Of a DNA stretch of 8,689 nt, positions 1 through 7,478 are shown one piece after another. The first letter of the stretch is position 1; each line of letters opens with the position of its first letter. The stretch is taken from positions 1-8,689 of the forward strand of contig CALGTT010000398.1 in NCBI GenBank assembly GCA_937901485.1, written 5' to 3'. The notes beneath the pieces were generated by a model. The model made no database searches and had not been told where the DNA came from. It was given only the letters and a program-made list of their open reading frames with translations. Position numbers and translations under genes: made by a program. Source of the stretch: an uncultured Ruminococcus sp. Its GTDB lineage: Bacteria; Bacillota; Clostridia; Oscillospirales; Ruminococcaceae.

Positions 1-309
1 GACCTTTGCGGCATAGCCGCATTGGGAGGCGATTGCCAGCGGCGGCTCGCCGCTTATGACCGCACCAAAGCTGAGATTCTGGAGCTTGCACAGCTGAAAT
101 ACAGCCGCTGTGCCTATAGCGATACACCGCAGAAAACTGCAGTTCTGCGGGATATTCTTGCTGACAAAGAACAACTGAATACGCTTGATACTGGCTTGCT
201 GAAATCCTGTACTGCACGGATTTTTGTGAGCCATTTTTGCACTGTTGAAGTGGAACTGATCAACGGTGTGACCATCAAGAATACCACAGAGAGGAGTAAT
301 ATCACATGA
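1..309 (+). CDS. C-terminal end of a probable large serine recombinase (5' truncated by window)
   Basis: The reading frame is open from base 1 to the TGA at 307-309, so the gene begins upstream and the TTG at 22 is unlikely to be a real start. The 102 visible residues hold a helical, charged stretch (AAYDRTKAEILELAQLKYSR) followed by a beta-like end (FVSHFCTVEVELINGVTIKN). That end resembles the final strands of large serine recombinases, and the next gene closes in the same style (VLIIFKGGQEVRVQIEK). No catalytic domain lies in the window, so the family is inferred from this tail and from the neighbour. The gene overlaps the next recombinase by ATGA, which implies translational coupling. Two GC-rich perfect hairpins (8-20 and 38-54) lie inside the coding sequence. 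It could also be a different small accessory protein of the integration module. Confidence 0.55.
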   Translation, partial: DLCGIAALGGDCQRRLAAYDRTKAEILELAQLKYSRCAYSDTPQKTAVLRDILADKEQLNTLDTGLLKSCTARIFVSHFCTVEVELINGVTIKNTTERSNIT

Positions 310-1919
310 CCACCGCCCCAAACGTAACCGTTATTCCAGCACGATCGCAAACCGCAGAAAATCGGCAATACCATCAACTGCGAGTCGCCGCCTACTGCCG
401 TGTTTCGACCGAGCAGGAGGAGCAGCAGAACAGTTATCAGGTGCAAATCGCCTATTATTCGGACTTAATCAACAAGAACAAGGAATGGACGCTTGCCGGA
501 ATCTTTGCAGATGAAGGAATTTCGGGTACACAGACCAAGAAACGCACGGAGTTCAACCGCATGATCCGTATGTGCAAGCGGAAGAAAATCGACCTTGTGA
601 TTACAAAATCAATCAGCCGTTTTGCCCGAAATACTGTGGATTGTTTGGAGTATGTGCGGCAGCTGAAAGATCTTGGCATCGGCGTGATATTCGAAAAGGA
701 AAATATCAACACCTTAACCATGACTTCTGAATTTATGATTGCCCTGTACGGCTCATTCGCACAGGCAGAAAGCGAGTCCATTTCCAAAAATGTGAGCTGG
801 GGCGTGGAAAAGGCATTCCGAGAGGGCAGAGTGCGGTATCAGTACAAATACTGGCTGGGGTATCGGAAAGGCGTGGACGGGAAACCGGAGATTGTGCCGG
901 AGGAGGCGGAGATCGTGCGGTTGATCTTCAGGCTCTTTCTGGATGGGCACTCGCTGCAAACAATTGCAGAAGTGCTGGAAAATCGGCACTTTACAAGCGA
1001 CAAGGTTGCGAAATGGCATCGTGAAGCGGTGAAACGGATTCTGGAAAATGAGAAATACTCCGGCGATTGTCTCCTGCAAAAGACCTACACCGCCGACTGT
1101 ATCACGCACAAGCAAGTCAAGAATAACGGCGAGAGAGCAATGTTTCTGGTCACGAACTGCCATGATGCGATCATCGACCGTGACACATTCAACCTTGCAC
1201 AGCAGGAGCTTGCACGGCGGAAGTCCAAGCGAAAAATATCCGACCGTACAACCACTGAACAGGGCAAGTATTCCAGTAAATTCGCCCTTTCCGAGCTGAT
1301 GATTTGTGGCGAATGCGGCACGCCCTACCGCCGATGTACATGGAACGTACACGGCAGAAAGCGAATTGTTTGGCGGTGCATCAGTCGGTTAGATCATGGC
1401 AGTCGATACTGCCAGAATTCCCCGACCATCCATGAAGAATCCCTGCACAGGGCGATCGTGGGGGCGGTGAATGAATATTTTGACTGCAATGAGAAACTGC
1501 GGAGATTGCTGAAAAACACCGTAGAATCGTCACTTCTGGCGAGCGATGAGAAAGAAGTGCAGACGATTGAAAAACGACTTACAGAGATCGACAACGCCCG
1601 AAATTCATACATTTCCTTAATCGCCAGCGGCGGTGCGGACGAGGACGCATTGGATGCGGAGTTTTCGAAATTATATGCAGAGGAGCAAGGACTAAATGAA
1701 CGTCTGACGGCGTTAAAAGCTCAGAATCAAGCAGATTCAAAGTTGCAGAAACAGGTGGAAACGGCAGTGCAGGAAATAGAACAGACACAGTTTTTACTGA
1801 CAGAATTTGATGACATTCTGATACGGAAGGTGTTGGAGTGTGTAAAGGTTCTGACGAAAACGGAGGTACTGATCATTTTCAAGGGAGGTCAGGAAGTCAG
1901 AGTACAAATCGAAAAATAG
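306..1919 (+). CDS. Large serine recombinase (site-specific integrase)
   Basis: A 537-residue site-specific DNA recombinase that would integrate or excise a mobile element through a covalent 5'-phosphoserine intermediate. The resolvase N-terminal domain covers about residues 26-165. It has the catalytic motif YCRVS with Arg32 and Ser34, and the SISRFAR motif with Arg105 and Arg108. The recombinase domain follows at about 175-290 (WLGYRKG, AEIVRLIFRLFLDG, ILENEKYSGD). A zinc ribbon has Cys334, Cys337, Cys358 and Cys369. A coiled-coil segment spans about 415-500, then a short beta end. This is the standard order and length for the family. The start at ATG 306 is supported by GAGGAG at 291-296 with a 9-base spacer, and the start overlaps the upstream stop. 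All expected catalytic residues are present, so it is probably active. It is followed directly by an intrinsic terminator. No attachment site is recognisable in the window. Confidence 0.96.
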   Translation: MTTAPNVTVIPARSQTAENRQYHQLRVAAYCRVSTEQEEQQNSYQVQIAYYSDLINKNKEWTLAGIFADEGISGTQTKKRTEFNRMIRMCKRKKIDLVITKSISRFARNTVDCLEYVRQLKDLGIGVIFEKENINTLTMTSEFMIALYGSFAQAESESISKNVSWGVEKAFREGRVRYQYKYWLGYRKGVDGKPEIVPEEAEIVRLIFRLFLDGHSLQTIAEVLENRHFTSDKVAKWHREAVKRILENEKYSGDCLLQKTYTADCITHKQVKNNGERAMFLVTNCHDAIIDRDTFNLAQQELARRKSKRKISDRTTTEQGKYSSKFALSELMICGECGTPYRRCTWNVHGRKRIVWRCISRLDHGSRYCQNSPTIHEESLHRAIVGAVNEYFDCNEKLRRLLKNTVESSLLASDEKEVQTIEKRLTEIDNARNSYISLIASGGADEDALDAEFSKLYAEEQGLNERLTALKAQNQADSKLQKQVETAVQEIEQTQFLLTEFDDILIRKVLECVKVLTKTEVLIIFKGGQEVRVQIEK

Positions 1920-1922
1920 ACC

Positions 1923-1953
1923 AAAAGCGGCTTGAATGAGCCGCTTTTCTTTT
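1923..1953 (+). terminator. Rho-independent terminator after the recombinase gene
   Basis: A perfect 10-bp stem (AAAAGCGGCT at 1923-1932 with AGCCGCTTTT at 1939-1948) closes a 6-base loop. It is followed by CTTTT at 1949-1953. It begins 3 bases after the recombinase stop codon and ends 12 bases before the amidoligase start. The stem is flanked by A-runs and T-runs, so it could also work on the minus strand. Confidence 0.88.
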
Positions 1954-1965
1954 GGGGGTGATCAT

Positions 1966-3072
1966 ATGGCAAATAATATTGAGGGCATCAAGAACCAGAA
2001 ATTTGGCATTGAGATTGAGATGACAGGGCTTACGAGGGCGATGGCTGCAAGGGTTGTTGCTAAATTTTTCGAAACCCATCCATGGCATGAGGGTGGCTGC
2101 TACGACAGATATGTTGTGACCGACGGCACAGGCAGAAAGTGGACGTTGATGTCGGATTCCAGTATCGCTTGCACTCACAAAAATGGTGCAGCAGCGAGCC
2201 GCAGCTATAGCGTGGAGTTTGTCAGTCCGATCTGCACTTATGGCGATATTCCGGTGATTCAGCAGCTTGTGCGTGATCTGCGGGCAGCTGGCGGTGTGTG
2301 CAATTCATCGACCGGCATTCACATCCACATCAATGCCGAGCCGTACAACGCACAGAAACTGCGGAATCTGGTCAATATCGTGGCGAGCAAGGAGGACATG
2401 ATCTACGATGCACTGCAGGTCGGTATGAGCCGTGCTCACTACTGCAAGAAGGTGGACAGAAGCTTTTTACAAAAACTAAACGATGCAAAACCACGCACTG
2501 TGGACGAAATTAAAGACATCTGGTACAACGGACGGGATGGTTCAAATTATCACTACCACGACAGCCGGTATCACCTGCTGAACCTCCACAGTGTGTTCAG
2601 CAAGGGAACGGTTGAGTTCAGAGCCTTCAATTCCACCCTTCATGCCGGTGTGATCCGCAGTTATCTTGTTTTTTGCCTTGCGATCAGCAATCAGGCGTTG
2701 TCACAGAAATCAGCACAGTGGAAACCGACGCATTCGCCGAATCAGAAATATACTTTTCGGACGTGGCTTTTACGGCTCGGTTTGATCGGCGAGGAGTTCA
2801 AGAATTGCCGGAAACACCTGCTTTCTCATTTGGAAGGCAATATCGCATGGCTGCATCCGGAGGATGCGATTGCACAGAGAGAACGATTAAAACAGGAACG
2901 GATTGCCGCCAGAAGTCAGGCTGTAGCACAGCAAGCCCCCTGTGAGCCTGCTGTCGCCGCCGTGTGCGACGTTCGGGAAGCGGTCGAAGAAACAGTCCAT
3001 GAAAACTTGCAGGGCGTTGTGAGCGATTGTGAGGAGTTTGACGAAACTGAAGAAATGAGCATGACGATGTGA
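1966..3072 (+). CDS. Amidoligase family protein (Amidoligase_2-like)
   Basis: A 368-residue protein of the amidoligase family, which has a glutamine-synthetase-like COOH-NH2 ligase fold and is expected to use ATP to join a carboxylate to an amine. Visible family signatures are FGIEIEMTG near the N-terminus (Glu16 and Glu18, probable metal ligands), STGIHIHINAE (His119 and His121), and GTVEFRAFNS (Glu217 and Arg219). After about residue 300 the protein becomes Ala/Gln/Glu-rich and ends in a low-complexity acidic tail. I chose ATG 1966 because GGGGGTG at 1954-1960 sits at correct spacing. An upstream in-frame ATG at 1936 lies inside the terminator hairpin and has no ribosome site. The next gene, a GGCT-like protein, starts 12 bases after the stop. 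Amidoligase-GGCT neighbours are documented for this family in bacterial and phage mobile modules. The substrate is unknown. Confidence 0.88.
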   Translation: MANNIEGIKNQKFGIEIEMTGLTRAMAARVVAKFFETHPWHEGGCYDRYVVTDGTGRKWTLMSDSSIACTHKNGAAASRSYSVEFVSPICTYGDIPVIQQLVRDLRAAGGVCNSSTGIHIHINAEPYNAQKLRNLVNIVASKEDMIYDALQVGMSRAHYCKKVDRSFLQKLNDAKPRTVDEIKDIWYNGRDGSNYHYHDSRYHLLNLHSVFSKGTVEFRAFNSTLHAGVIRSYLVFCLAISNQALSQKSAQWKPTHSPNQKYTFRTWLLRLGLIGEEFKNCRKHLLSHLEGNIAWLHPEDAIAQRERLKQERIAARSQAVAQQAPCEPAVAAVCDVREAVEETVHENLQGVVSDCEEFDETEEMSMTM

Positions 3073-3084
3073 GGAGGAAAAGTG

Positions 3085-3573
3085 ATGAAATATAGACGAA
3101 TTTACCTTGCCTACGGGAGTAACATCAACCTCGAACAGATGGCACGGCGTTGTCCCACGGCAAAAGTTCTTGAGAGCAAGACGCTGCAGGGGCATGAGCT
3201 GGAGTTCCGAGGCGTGGCAACCATCGTTCCGAAGAAAGGTGCAGAGGTTCCGGTGCTGATCTGGGAGATTGGCGAGAGGGATGAGATCGCACTCGATCGC
3301 TATGAGGGCTTCCCCAGCTTATACCGGAAAGAGATCTTTGAGATGGAGGTCGGCGGAAAAGTGAGAGAATGCATGGCGTATGTCATGAACCGAGGAATGA
3401 TCGCACCACCAAGCCAGAAATATTATCAGACCATTCTGAACGGCTACCGTGCAAACGGCATGGATGAGCGTTATCTGGAACGTGCCTTGACACAGACGAT
3501 GACGGATCAGGAGGAGCGTATCCGGCAGGAGGAACTAGACGAGGAAGAAGATTTTGTGATGGGATTGGAGTGA
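3085..3573 (+). CDS. Gamma-glutamylcyclotransferase-like (GGCT/AIG2 fold) protein
   Basis: A 162-residue cytoplasmic protein of the GGCT/AIG2 fold. These enzymes release 5-oxoproline from gamma-glutamyl amines or peptides. The family signature YLAYGSNINLEQM is at residues 7-19 (YGSN at 10-13). A candidate catalytic glutamate is Glu74 in LDRYEGFPSLY, aligned by motif with the catalytic Glu of human GGCT. The fold core ends near residue 130 and is followed by an acidic helical tail (QEERIRQEELDEEEDF). ATG 3085 is preferred over the adjacent in-frame GTG at 3082 because GAGGAGG at 3071-3077 then has a 7-base spacer. It is probably co-translated with the upstream amidoligase. A reasonable inference is that it reverses or edits the amide bond made by the amidoligase. 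Confidence 0.88.
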   Translation: MKYRRIYLAYGSNINLEQMARRCPTAKVLESKTLQGHELEFRGVATIVPKKGAEVPVLIWEIGERDEIALDRYEGFPSLYRKEIFEMEVGGKVRECMAYVMNRGMIAPPSQKYYQTILNGYRANGMDERYLERALTQTMTDQEERIRQEELDEEEDFVMGLE

Positions 3574-3578
3574 GGCAA

Positions 3579-3833
3579 ATGAAGTATCGTGGATTTTATG
3601 TGAAGATTTCACAGGAATCTGTTGTTCGGCATGATAAGGATGGCAACGAGGTGCAGTGTGCTGGGTTTGTAATTGAGATATATGAGGATGAACAGTCTGA
3701 CATTCCGCTCGACAGGATCACGGCGGCGGTGGATTATGAACTGCTGGAACCCAGTGTGGCGGAGGCGGAGCAGTTTGTGAAGGATTATATTGATTCGGAG
3801 GGGAAACATTATCAGGGGCTGGCAGAGTTGTAG
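3579..3833 (+). CDS. Small acidic protein of the amidoligase/GGCT operon, function unknown
   Basis: An 84-residue acidic protein with no signal peptide and no membrane segment. The N-terminal half reads as beta strands (MKYRGFYVKIS, CAGFVIEIYED) and the C-terminal half as a helix (VAEAEQFVKDYIDSEG). ATG 3579 is preferred: GGAG at 3567-3570 gives an 8-base spacer, while the GTG at 3570 that overlaps the previous stop would have no clear ribosome site. It is the last gene of the three-gene module. I do not recognise a named family with certainty. Its fixed place beside an amidoligase and a GGCT-like enzyme suggests an accessory subunit or perhaps a modified substrate, which is inference only. 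Confidence 0.8.
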   Translation: MKYRGFYVKISQESVVRHDKDGNEVQCAGFVIEIYEDEQSDIPLDRITAAVDYELLEPSVAEAEQFVKDYIDSEGKHYQGLAEL

Positions 3834-3864
3834 CAGGAGATGACATTGAGCAAATTGTATTTTT

Positions 3865-3924
3865 TTACAAATGTACTGTAAATTATTACAAGTTTCGACA
3901 AATAACGCTTTTTTGTGTTAATAT
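3865..3924 (+). promoter_or_regulatory. Promoter P1 with tandem TTACAA sites, upstream of the exported protein gene
   Basis: Two TTACAA direct repeats at 3865-3870 and 3886-3891 are 21 bases apart start to start. A -35-like TCGACA is at 3895-3900, then an 18-base spacer, then an extended -10 (TG at 3916-3917, TAATAT at 3919-3924). The predicted transcript starts near 3931 and reaches GGAGG at 3959-3963 before ATG 3969. Each TTACAA is also the right arm of a TGTA...TACA dyad (3856-3869 and 3877-3890). Site spacing is identical to that of the second promoter near 8081-8140, which strongly suggests regulation by a shared DNA-binding protein. Confidence 0.7.
3874..3891. repeat. 18-bp repeat copy 1, candidate operator
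   Basis: TACTGTAAATTATTACAA is identical to 8069-8086. It contains the dyad TGTAA-N4-TTACA at 3877-3890. It ends just upstream of the -35 element of promoter P1. Confidence 0.8.
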
Positions 3925-3968
3925 ATGATTTGGCATGCTATTATATAACTACTATGATGGAGGTAAAA

Positions 3969-6900
3969 ATGGTAAAAAACACAAAAATGCGATTTAAGCG
4001 AGTCATGTCCGGCGTACTGGCAGTTCTGATTGCCTTGCCGAATGTGATGCAGCTTGCAGCATCAGCAGATGAGGGAGAGAAATTCCAGTATACGATGTTC
4101 GGACGCAATGGCATCACAATGAGTGTGTCGTCGAATTTGTGTATGAATGGAAATCTGCACACAAACAAGGATGCAGCTATCACTGCAACAAACAAGAATA
4201 TCAATGGAAAGGTGACAACTTCTACTGATATTGAGAAAAGGGTCAAGCATGTTTATGCAGATCAGAAGATCTATGACACCTACTTCACAACGAACTGTGA
4301 ATTGCACGAGGAAGAATATGTGTATTCAGACATGAATATTCACATCAACAATCCGTTGTACTGCTACAGTAATATAACGTTGAACGGCAATGTTTCTTTG
4401 AATTCCAGTCTCGGTTCTCTCATGAATATTAAGGTAACCGGAGAAGTGAAGAATGCCAACAACTCTGTTGTGTATTCTAAATACGGAAACATTACAATCG
4501 AAAATGACAGCACAGCAAATGTGAATGGTCTGATTTATGCACCACTGGGTACGGTTACAATCAATTCTCCGAATGTCACGATCAACGGAATTATCATCGC
4601 CGATCAGGTTGTGATTAACGGCAGTAGCGTAAACGTCAACTGCAATGATAACATTGCAAGATTTATCGGTGAAACATCAGAAGAATACGATTTCAGCGGT
4701 CTGGAATACTTGCCGGAAGAATGGCTTGGTGACACAGATGCAGATGCTTTATTCGATATTTACGAAAAAGTAATCGACAGCGATCCGTTTAATCCTGATA
4801 CAGATGGTGATGGTTTGCCGGACGGATATGAAGTTCTGACTTTGAATACAGATCCGCTGGAAATTGACACAGATGGCAATGGTGTTCTGGATGGAAACGA
4901 GGATTTCGATACCGACAATCTCGTAAATATTGATGAGTATCTTTATCAGACACTGCCATTCACTCCCGATACAGACGAGGATGGCTTTTTTGATGGTGAC
5001 GAAGTTCATATCTATGGAACAAATCCGACAATCCCTGATACGGATGGAGATAAACTGCTGGATGGCGAAGAGAGCTATGATGGTTCCATCTATTTGGAGT
5101 ACGGTGTATATTTTGATCCGCTGAATCCGGACACAGATGGTGATGGAATCTCCGATGGTGACGAAGTATTTGGTCAGACGAAGGTACAGGATGTTCAGAC
5201 GCAGGATGAAGCGATTACCGAAGTTGTTGTTGATATGGACATCAACGGCAATATTGACAGAAACCTGACTGTAGAAAGTATGAACGGAATCGATGCAATG
5301 ACCTCCAATGTTTATGCTCTCGTCGGCGAACCGTTCAACTTTGAAACAGAATCCGACTTTGAATCTGCAACAATTACATTCAAAATTGATCAGTCCAAGC
5401 TCGGTGATACACAATTTGACAATCTGCTCATTCTGTGGTATAATGAAACAGAAAAGACCTTTGTTGAAATGGACACTGCTCACGATGCAGCTAACTCCAC
5501 CGTCAGCACAACTACGACGCATTTTTCACAGTATATGGTTGTGGATAGTGTGAAGTGGTTTGAAAATTGGGATAACAGTCTGAATAAACTTCGTGTGATG
5601 TGGTCAGGTGGTACAACTTACACTAGGAGTCTGCATACGATATATGTGGTTGATTGTTCTGCAAGTATGAAAGAGATTGATCCTTATCGTGAGAACGTAG
5701 TAGTTGGGTATAAAGGTGTTACAGAGGAGAATATCGCAGAAATCCTGAAAAGTTCAAACATGGAAAGTTCTTATCATGTAGAAAGATTTTGTGTGAATTG
5801 GTCTAACCGAGCCAGAATTTGCAAAAATGTCTTGGATAATAAAGGAAACAATGATACTGCCGGACTTATCACCTTTTCAAACAACGTATTGAACGACTTT
5901 GGTCTTTCATATAAATATTCTTATACAAAAGATAAGTTGCCTGAAATTACGGGAAGCAGTGGCGTTGCATATTTGAACAATGCTCTTTCTGCGGCGTTAA
6001 CACATGTTGTCCCTAATACAGTTGATTGGTATCGAATTATTGTTATCACAAATTCTGATATTACCTATGATACTATCTCTGTTGAGGATATCCCCGACAA
6101 TGTTATCTTGAATTTTATTAATTTAGGATCAGGAACTCTCAGCAGCACTCTCGAAAAATTAGCACATGAAACCGGTGGTGAGATATACAACGCTGTAAGT
6201 GCAGGTGAGCTGACAACACAGGTTGGCGAAGTAGTTACTACACCATGGCAGTTTGATGGTGTGGATTCTGATGGAGATACTATTCCTGATGATGTGGAAG
6301 AATTCGGATTACAACCTAATGGTGAACCGATTGGAACGGATAAAAATCTCACCGACTCTGATGGAGATGGCATAGATGATAATATCGAGCTTGGTTATGT
6401 TCCGTTTGACACTGTTATTAATGGATCGGCTGAATATCTTTCTCACTTTTCATATGAATCAAATCCTGCTAAGATTGATTCTGACGATGATGGATTAGAT
6501 GATGATATTGAGTTAGTATTTGGAACAGTATTGTTGAATGCAGATACTGATGGTGATACCTTAAACGATGGATATGAAGTTGATCTGTGGTATGAGCCTA
6601 CTGATGCTAATCCTGATGGTGATAGCTTTAATGATGCTGAAGAGTTAAAAAATAATACAAGCCCGTTTGTATACAATATGAATGCCGAAGAAGCAGCAGA
6701 AGCATTTGCTCTTGGCGGCTTATTAGGTGATTTTGATACCGCAGATAGTATCGAAGCCTTATGTGGTCAAATTGCCTTTTCATTTGTTCCTTTTGCGGCT
6801 GATGCAAGAGATTATTTTGCAAATCTTATTGTTAACCAAGATACAGGAGCATCTTTACTTAATTTAGGAGGATTCTTATTAGATTTTATTCCGGGAGCAG

Positions 6901-7478
6901 GTGTAGCTGGCGATGCAGCTAAAGCTCTACCTAAACTAGCAAGATTTATTGCCAAGTATGCTAATGATGCTCCTAAAGTTATTGAAGCAATTATACAAGT
7001 TACAAAACACTTTCCGAATGCTGATGAAGTGATTCCGGGACTAATTAAAGCTTTGCCGGTTGGCACCATAGATGAAGTAACTAATGCTATAAAAAATGGA
7101 GATAGAGTTACACAAGCCGAATATAAAATCCTAGAAGCAGTTTGTGAGAACGGTGGAAAAAAACTCAGCAAAGCTACGGAATTTATTGCTAAAAATTCAA
7201 ATTTAGCTGCAGATATAAATCGAATTTCAGAGTCTGCATTAGAAAAAATGATCGATATAGTGGGCGAGAAAACTGCACGTAAATTCGTAAAACATTCTAC
7301 CCACTTTGCAGCATCAAAACATAATGCAAATGGTATAAAAAAATTAAGTGGAAACGGTATTGATGGATATATGTATGAAGTTAAAGTTGTTGGAAAAAAC
7401 GGAGGAATTTATAGATTACTTGGAAATAAAGCTGATGACGGCAGTTTTTACTGGGAGGTTTTTGAAAAAACACACTAA
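3969..7478 (+). CDS. Exported modular protein with TSP3-like calcium repeats, vWA-like domain and probable C-terminal toxin
   Basis: A 1169-residue protein, probably a Sec-exported polymorphic toxin. Residues 1-33 form a signal peptide: basic start, hydrophobic core VLAVLIALP, and ASA before Asp34. Residues 34-240 are Asn/Thr-rich with repeating beta strands (ITINSPNVTINGIII style), probably a beta-helix-like domain. Residues 255-399 hold TSP3-like DxDxDGxxDxxE repeats. A beta domain follows at about 405-545. A vWA-like domain spans about 555-750 with DCSAS (Asp562, Ser564, Ser566). A second TSP3-like cluster is at 766-892. A hydrophobic pre-toxin-like segment at about 905-1000 includes FLLDFIPGAGVAGDAAKAL, and the last 130 or so residues form a separate tip. 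ATG 3969 is chosen over GTG 3915 because GGAGG at 3959-3963 has a 5-base spacer and the signal peptide then starts cleanly. No LPxTG or membrane anchor is seen. The adjacent overlapping gene is the likely immunity gene. A non-toxic adhesin remains possible. Confidence 0.82.
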   Translation: MVKNTKMRFKRVMSGVLAVLIALPNVMQLAASADEGEKFQYTMFGRNGITMSVSSNLCMNGNLHTNKDAAITATNKNINGKVTTSTDIEKRVKHVYADQKIYDTYFTTNCELHEEEYVYSDMNIHINNPLYCYSNITLNGNVSLNSSLGSLMNIKVTGEVKNANNSVVYSKYGNITIENDSTANVNGLIYAPLGTVTINSPNVTINGIIIADQVVINGSSVNVNCNDNIARFIGETSEEYDFSGLEYLPEEWLGDTDADALFDIYEKVIDSDPFNPDTDGDGLPDGYEVLTLNTDPLEIDTDGNGVLDGNEDFDTDNLVNIDEYLYQTLPFTPDTDEDGFFDGDEVHIYGTNPTIPDTDGDKLLDGEESYDGSIYLEYGVYFDPLNPDTDGDGISDGDEVFGQTKVQDVQTQDEAITEVVVDMDINGNIDRNLTVESMNGIDAMTSNVYALVGEPFNFETESDFESATITFKIDQSKLGDTQFDNLLILWYNETEKTFVEMDTAHDAANSTVSTTTTHFSQYMVVDSVKWFENWDNSLNKLRVMWSGGTTYTRSLHTIYVVDCSASMKEIDPYRENVVVGYKGVTEENIAEILKSSNMESSYHVERFCVNWSNRARICKNVLDNKGNNDTAGLITFSNNVLNDFGLSYKYSYTKDKLPEITGSSGVAYLNNALSAALTHVVPNTVDWYRIIVITNSDITYDTISVEDIPDNVILNFINLGSGTLSSTLEKLAHETGGEIYNAVSAGELTTQVGEVVTTPWQFDGVDSDGDTIPDDVEEFGLQPNGEPIGTDKNLTDSDGDGIDDNIELGYVPFDTVINGSAEYLSHFSYESNPAKIDSDDDGLDDDIELVFGTVLLNADTDGDTLNDGYEVDLWYEPTDANPDGDSFNDAEELKNNTSPFVYNMNAEEAAEAFALGGLLGDFDTADSIEALCGQIAFSFVPFAADARDYFANLIVNQDTGASLLNLGGFLLDFIPGAGVAGDAAKALPKLARFIAKYANDAPKVIEAIIQVTKHFPNADEVIPGLIKALPVGTIDEVTNAIKNGDRVTQAEYKILEAVCENGGKKLSKATEFIAKNSNLAADINRISESALEKMIDIVGEKTARKFVKHSTHFAASKHNANGIKKLSGNGIDGYMYEVKVVGKNGGIYRLLGNKADDGSFYWEVFEKTH
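4731..5165 (+). repeat. First TSP3-like calcium-binding repeat cluster (coding)
   Basis: Residues 255-399 of the exported protein contain about seven Asp-rich motifs. Clear ones are DTDGDGLPDGYE, DTDGNGVLDGNE, DTDEDGFFDGDE, DTDGDKLLDGEE and DTDGDGISDGDE. DTDADALFDIYE and DTDNLVNIDEY are more degenerate. This pattern matches thrombospondin type 3-like calcium loops, which probably rigidify the chain outside the cell when calcium is bound. Confidence 0.85.
6264..6644 (+). repeat. Second TSP3-like calcium-binding repeat cluster (coding)
   Basis: Residues 766-892 contain five motifs: DSDGDTIPDDVE, DSDGDGIDDNIE, DSDDDGLDDDIE, DTDGDTLNDGYE and NPDGDSFNDAEE. It lies between the vWA-like domain and the pre-toxin-like segment. 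Codon choice differs from the first cluster (mostly GAT and TTA, less GAC and CTG), so it does not look like a recent duplication of it. Confidence 0.82.
7080..7475 (+). other. Probable toxin tip of the exported protein (coding subregion)
   Basis: About the last 130 residues form a lysine-rich helical lead-in followed by a compact end. His1109, His1112 and His1118 precede it. The end has a beta-like pattern with YEVKVVGKNGGIYRLLG (1136-1152) and FYWEVFEKTH (1160-1169). A Y-R pair in one strand and a final F-x-K-T recalls the RelE/ParE-like part of the BECR ribonuclease fold, but the resemblance is weak and made by eye. The stretch is markedly AT-rich (33% GC in 7141-7200) with TTA-dominated leucine codons. 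Boundaries are approximate. Confidence 0.4.

Noticed and set aside
8..54. Two GC-rich perfect hairpins at the window start
   Set aside because: They fall inside the coding frame of the truncated gene and lack a T-run; probably a by-product of GCC/GGC codons.
753..1352. 199-residue minus-strand open frame
   Set aside because: It lies entirely within the recombinase, whose catalytic and zinc motifs are clear, and has no family resemblance.
1936..1965. Upstream ATG that would add 10 residues to the amidoligase
   Set aside because: It sits inside the terminator loop and stem and lacks a ribosome site, while ATG 1966 has GGGGGTG at good spacing.
3915..3968. GTG start adding 18 residues to the exported protein
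   Set aside because: It overlaps the predicted -10 element and would place residues before the signal peptide; ATG 3969 has a strong GGAGG.
4749..5522. Long minus-strand open frame opposite the exported protein
   Set aside because: It mirrors the Asp-rich repeats (GAT/GAC read as Ile/Val on the other strand), has no ribosome site, and gives an Ile/Cys-rich product unlike a real protein.
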